Below are positions 60,633-62,358 of a stretch of 62,358 nucleotides of DNA, piece after piece. Each line of letters starts with the position of its first letter. The stretch's first letter is position 1. This DNA comes from Gammaproteobacteria bacterium. GTDB lineage: Bacteria; Pseudomonadota; Gammaproteobacteria; Steroidobacterales; Woeseiaceae. The position numbers and the translations under genes were made by a program. The DNA is taken from contig JAUIDP010000011.1 in the NCBI GenBank assembly GCA_030429005.1, forward strand, positions 1 to 62,358. The letters are read 5' to 3'. Below the pieces are notes generated by a model. It saw nothing but the letters and a program-made list of their open reading frames with translations, searched no databases and had not been told where the DNA came from.

Positions 60633-60668
60633 TTTTTTTCTAAGAAATTCTAAGGCCTTTTCTAAGCC
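60633..60668. repeat. TTCTAAG repeats at a tRNA-linked integration site
   Basis: TTCTAAG occurs three times, at 60638-60644, 60648-60654 and 60660-60666, between the tRNA 3' end and the recombinase stop codon. Such short direct repeats can be integrase or excisionase binding sites next to an attachment site. No second copy of the tRNA end is visible to prove an att pair. Confidence 0.45.
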
Positions 60669-61565
60669 CTACTTGACGGCACGCAGTCGCCTGGCGCGAT
60701 TGTAGAGTCGCATCAGGCCAAGGCCGGTCTCGTGATCAGAGTCTGCCTTGGCCCTGAGATCATGAAAGCGCCATTCGAAGTCGGCTCTCATTTTCAGTCG
60801 GCGCATGGCCGATTTGACGGCCTCTGCGGACCAGTGCTCGCCGAACTCATTCGTGAACACATAGCGGGTGTTGCTGCGAGCGAGCGCCCGTCTGACGACT
60901 TTCCGCAGGCTTTCCGTCCAGAGACGGAGCTCGTGCTTACCGTCTTTTGACTGCCGGACCTCGATTCCGTCAGGCTGCAGGTCATCGCGGGTCAGGTTGC
61001 GAAGGTCTTTTTGACGAAAGCCGGTCAGATAGGCTGCCCACAGCAGGTGCCGCAGGCCCGGTTTGGCGTAACGCAAGGCACGCCGGAGCGAGACATCGTC
61101 CACGTAGCAAGTTCTCGCTCGCTCTCGATTGCGGCGCACGCCGCGGCAGGGATTGAACACGCAGGCACGGATTCGGAGTCCGTAGTCGTAGACGCTGGAC
61201 AAGACAGCCATCTCTTTGTTGCCGATCGCAGCCCGGCCGGCCTGGTCGCGCATTTCCAAGTATGCGGCGACATCCTGCAACGTGAGATCGTCCGGATGCA
61301 TGTGGCCGCACCACGGCTTCAGTACCCGCTCAATGATTCGGTCGTAGTCTTTCTGTGTGGTCATCGCAAGGCGGGGTAGGCGGTTGCGCCGGTACGCTTC
61401 CATAACTTTGCCGAGCGTATCCGTACCTTTCTGCAGAAATTTCCACAGCTCTCCATGGAGGATGTGCTCCGGATCATCGGCGCGGCATAGTCGGTTCCAC
61501 TTACCGCCGTGGACGTAGTAGAGGCTGGGACCTTTCTGGTGGACCTTTGGGGGCAGTTTTTTCAT
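60669..61565 (-). CDS. Tyrosine recombinase with shortened C-terminus
   Basis: 298 residues. The catalytic core shows Arg in LTGFRQKDLRNL, Lys in RQSKDGKHELRL, and HDLR in WRFHDLRAKADSD. After HDLR, relatives normally have 30-plus residues with an LGH box before the Tyr; here only about 17 residues separate the Arg from Tyr in MRLYNR, and no GH is present. So it may be inactive or altered. ATG 61565 overlaps the DUF4224 stop (ATGA). It points toward tRNA-Thr. Confidence 0.75.
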   Translation of the reverse strand: MKKLPPKVHQKGPSLYYVHGGKWNRLCRADDPEHILHGELWKFLQKGTDTLGKVMEAYRRNRLPRLAMTTQKDYDRIIERVLKPWCGHMHPDDLTLQDVAAYLEMRDQAGRAAIGNKEMAVLSSVYDYGLRIRACVFNPCRGVRRNRERARTCYVDDVSLRRALRYAKPGLRHLLWAAYLTGFRQKDLRNLTRDDLQPDGIEVRQSKDGKHELRLWTESLRKVVRRALARSNTRYVFTNEFGEHWSAEAVKSAMRRLKMRADFEWRFHDLRAKADSDHETGLGLMRLYNRARRLRAVK

Positions 61566-61768
61566 CGGTCGCCTGCTGGCCAGTTCGGTCTACTTGTTCT
61601 ACGCCTCAAGATCGCCTGATTCAAGGCTTCTTCTGTCGTCCATGGCCGGCCGTCCGCATCAATTCCATAAAGAATGCCGCTCTTTTGCAGCCACCGGCGG
61701 ACAGCGGATGGCCGATGCCGGTTTGAAATCCTACGTAAATCATCAAAGCTGTAGGCGCGCCTACTCAT
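61562..61768 (-). CDS. DUF4224-like small protein
   Basis: 68 residues, with DDLRRISNRHRPSAVRRWLQ and then GILYGIDADGRPWTT, which fits DUF4224 (WL...G....DADGRP). Such proteins often precede phage-type recombinases; a DNA-binding or directionality role is a guess. It overlaps both neighbours by four bases (ATGA), forming a three-gene operon. Confidence 0.7.
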   Translation of the reverse strand: MSRRAYSFDDLRRISNRHRPSAVRRWLQKSGILYGIDADGRPWTTEEALNQAILRRRTSRPNWPAGDR

Positions 61769-62358
61769 CGCCCCAGGTACACCGTCGTGATCTGTTCCCG
61801 ATTGTGCCCCAGCTCGTTCGAGATCACGGCACGCGCTTTTTTGTCGAGCGCGCGCTGATCGTGGGAGAGGGTAGAGCGATTCGGCCCGCCGGCGAGCGGC
61901 GCCTTGAACCCAGTCAGTTCTTCAAATCGCCGCTGGGCATAGGCATGCCGCAGGCCGTGCATGTTCGAGAGGCCTGCGCGGATACACTGGCCTTCGTAGC
62001 AATTCTTCTGCTGTTTGTAGGACTTGTCGGCGCGGATCAGTGAGCCGGCGCCGGCGAGGGACTTGGCGTGCTCGAGCGCCTGTCGTTGACTGTCGGTACG
62101 TATCGGGATCTCGCGGGTTCTCCCACCCTTGGTCCAGCTGGGCTTGAGCCAGAGAATATTACCCTTGTCGGCCAGCCTGGGACGGATCTTGATGGCTTCC
62201 TCGCGTCTCAGACCAAATTCACTCTGCAGGATGAGGCTCATTTTGATGTAGGGGTCGGTGATTCTCTCGAGCTTGTCCGTTTCCAGGTCTTTTGCGCGGT
62301 TGGCGCTGTTCGCGTATTGCCGGCGCGGCAGCCCATAATGATCGTTCGAGCGGGCCAC
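61765..62358 (-). CDS. Second tyrosine recombinase (Integrase_1 type), partial at window edge
   Basis: About 197 residues are visible; the frame reaches the right edge, so the N-terminal arm-binding part is missing. Catalytic residues are intact: Arg in EFGLRREEAIKIRP, Lys in SWTKGGRTREIP, HGLRHAYAQRR, ISNELGHNREQ and Tyr in ITTVYLGR at the C-terminus. The pattern matches PF12835 integrases of integrative elements. It overlaps the DUF4224 gene by four bases. Confidence 0.8.
   Translation of the reverse strand: MARSNDHYGLPRRQYANSANRAKDLETDKLERITDPYIKMSLILQSEFGLRREEAIKIRPRLADKGNILWLKPSWTKGGRTREIPIRTDSQRQALEHAKSLAGAGSLIRADKSYKQQKNCYEGQCIRAGLSNMHGLRHAYAQRRFEELTGFKAPLAGGPNRSTLSHDQRALDKKARAVISNELGHNREQITTVYLGR

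Overview
The window looks like the chromosome of a marine gammaproteobacterium, possibly near Woeseiaceae/Chromatiales. That placement is inferred from the GC-rich core genes, the rplU-rpmA-obgE/rpsT/murJ-ribF-lspA block, the minor-pilin/pilY1 cluster and the methylamine-type catabolism. I ran no database comparison.

Region 1 (1-7300) is an AT-richer, single-orientation array of eleven small genes. Nearly all are unrecognisable, and many carry Sec or lipoprotein signals. Each is separated from the next by a copy of one imperfect dyad repeat that starts with a GGCTGGTTNTGGCCG-like block just after the stop codon. Most copies end in a -10-like hexamer followed, usually exactly 10 nt later, by GACCC/GATCC. 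One copy has been split by a 113-bp element with 28-bp inverted ends. The array resembles a cassette array, but I find no integrase and no canonical attC ends.

Region 2 (7502-37120) is a very complete carnitine/glycine-betaine catabolic island. Two dimethylglycine-dehydrogenase-like flavoproteins lie on the minus strand. Divergent from them are the 3-dehydrocarnitine cleavage enzyme, a carnitine dehydrogenase-thioesterase fusion, an acyl-CoA dehydrogenase, a CaiD-like hydratase, an NDP-forming acyl-CoA synthetase and a CaiT-like BCCT carrier. Next comes a corrinoid methyl-transfer block: an MttB-family methyltransferase, DUF1638, a PF13769 protein, an MTHFR C-terminal Fe-S protein, a frame-disrupted MTHFR, a methyl-THF methyltransferase, a corrinoid reductive activator and an HD-domain oxygenase-like protein. 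A third DMGDH-like enzyme, a GFA protein, heterotetrameric sarcosine oxidase (soxBDAG) and a GlxA-type AraC regulator finish the island. The logic is carnitine -> dehydrocarnitine -> betainyl-CoA -> glycine betaine -> dimethylglycine -> sarcosine -> glycine, with methyl groups passed to tetrahydrofolate. No corrinoid-binding protein gene is visible.

Region 3 (37117-45603) holds a minus-strand operon (TPP enzyme, aldehyde dehydrogenase, FMN reductase, ferredoxin-NADP reductase-like protein, MFS carrier) and small genes, including an EamA exporter and a lipoprotein. Region 4 (45756-52492) is conserved core: tRNA-Pro(CGG), an 80-bp REPIN-like palindrome, ispB, rplU with a long Lys/Ala tail, rpmA, obgE, rpsT, murJ, ribF and lspA. 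ileS is absent between ribF and lspA.

Region 5 (52511-60014) is a type IV pilus minor-pilin cluster (two fimT/gspH-like genes, pilV, pilW, pilX, an extra small secreted protein, pilY1, pilE). Region 6 contains a Fur-family regulator and tRNA-Thr(CGU). Immediately beside the tRNA, pointing towards it, is an integration module: a tyrosine recombinase lacking its usual C-terminal box, a DUF4224 protein, and a second recombinase cut by the window edge.
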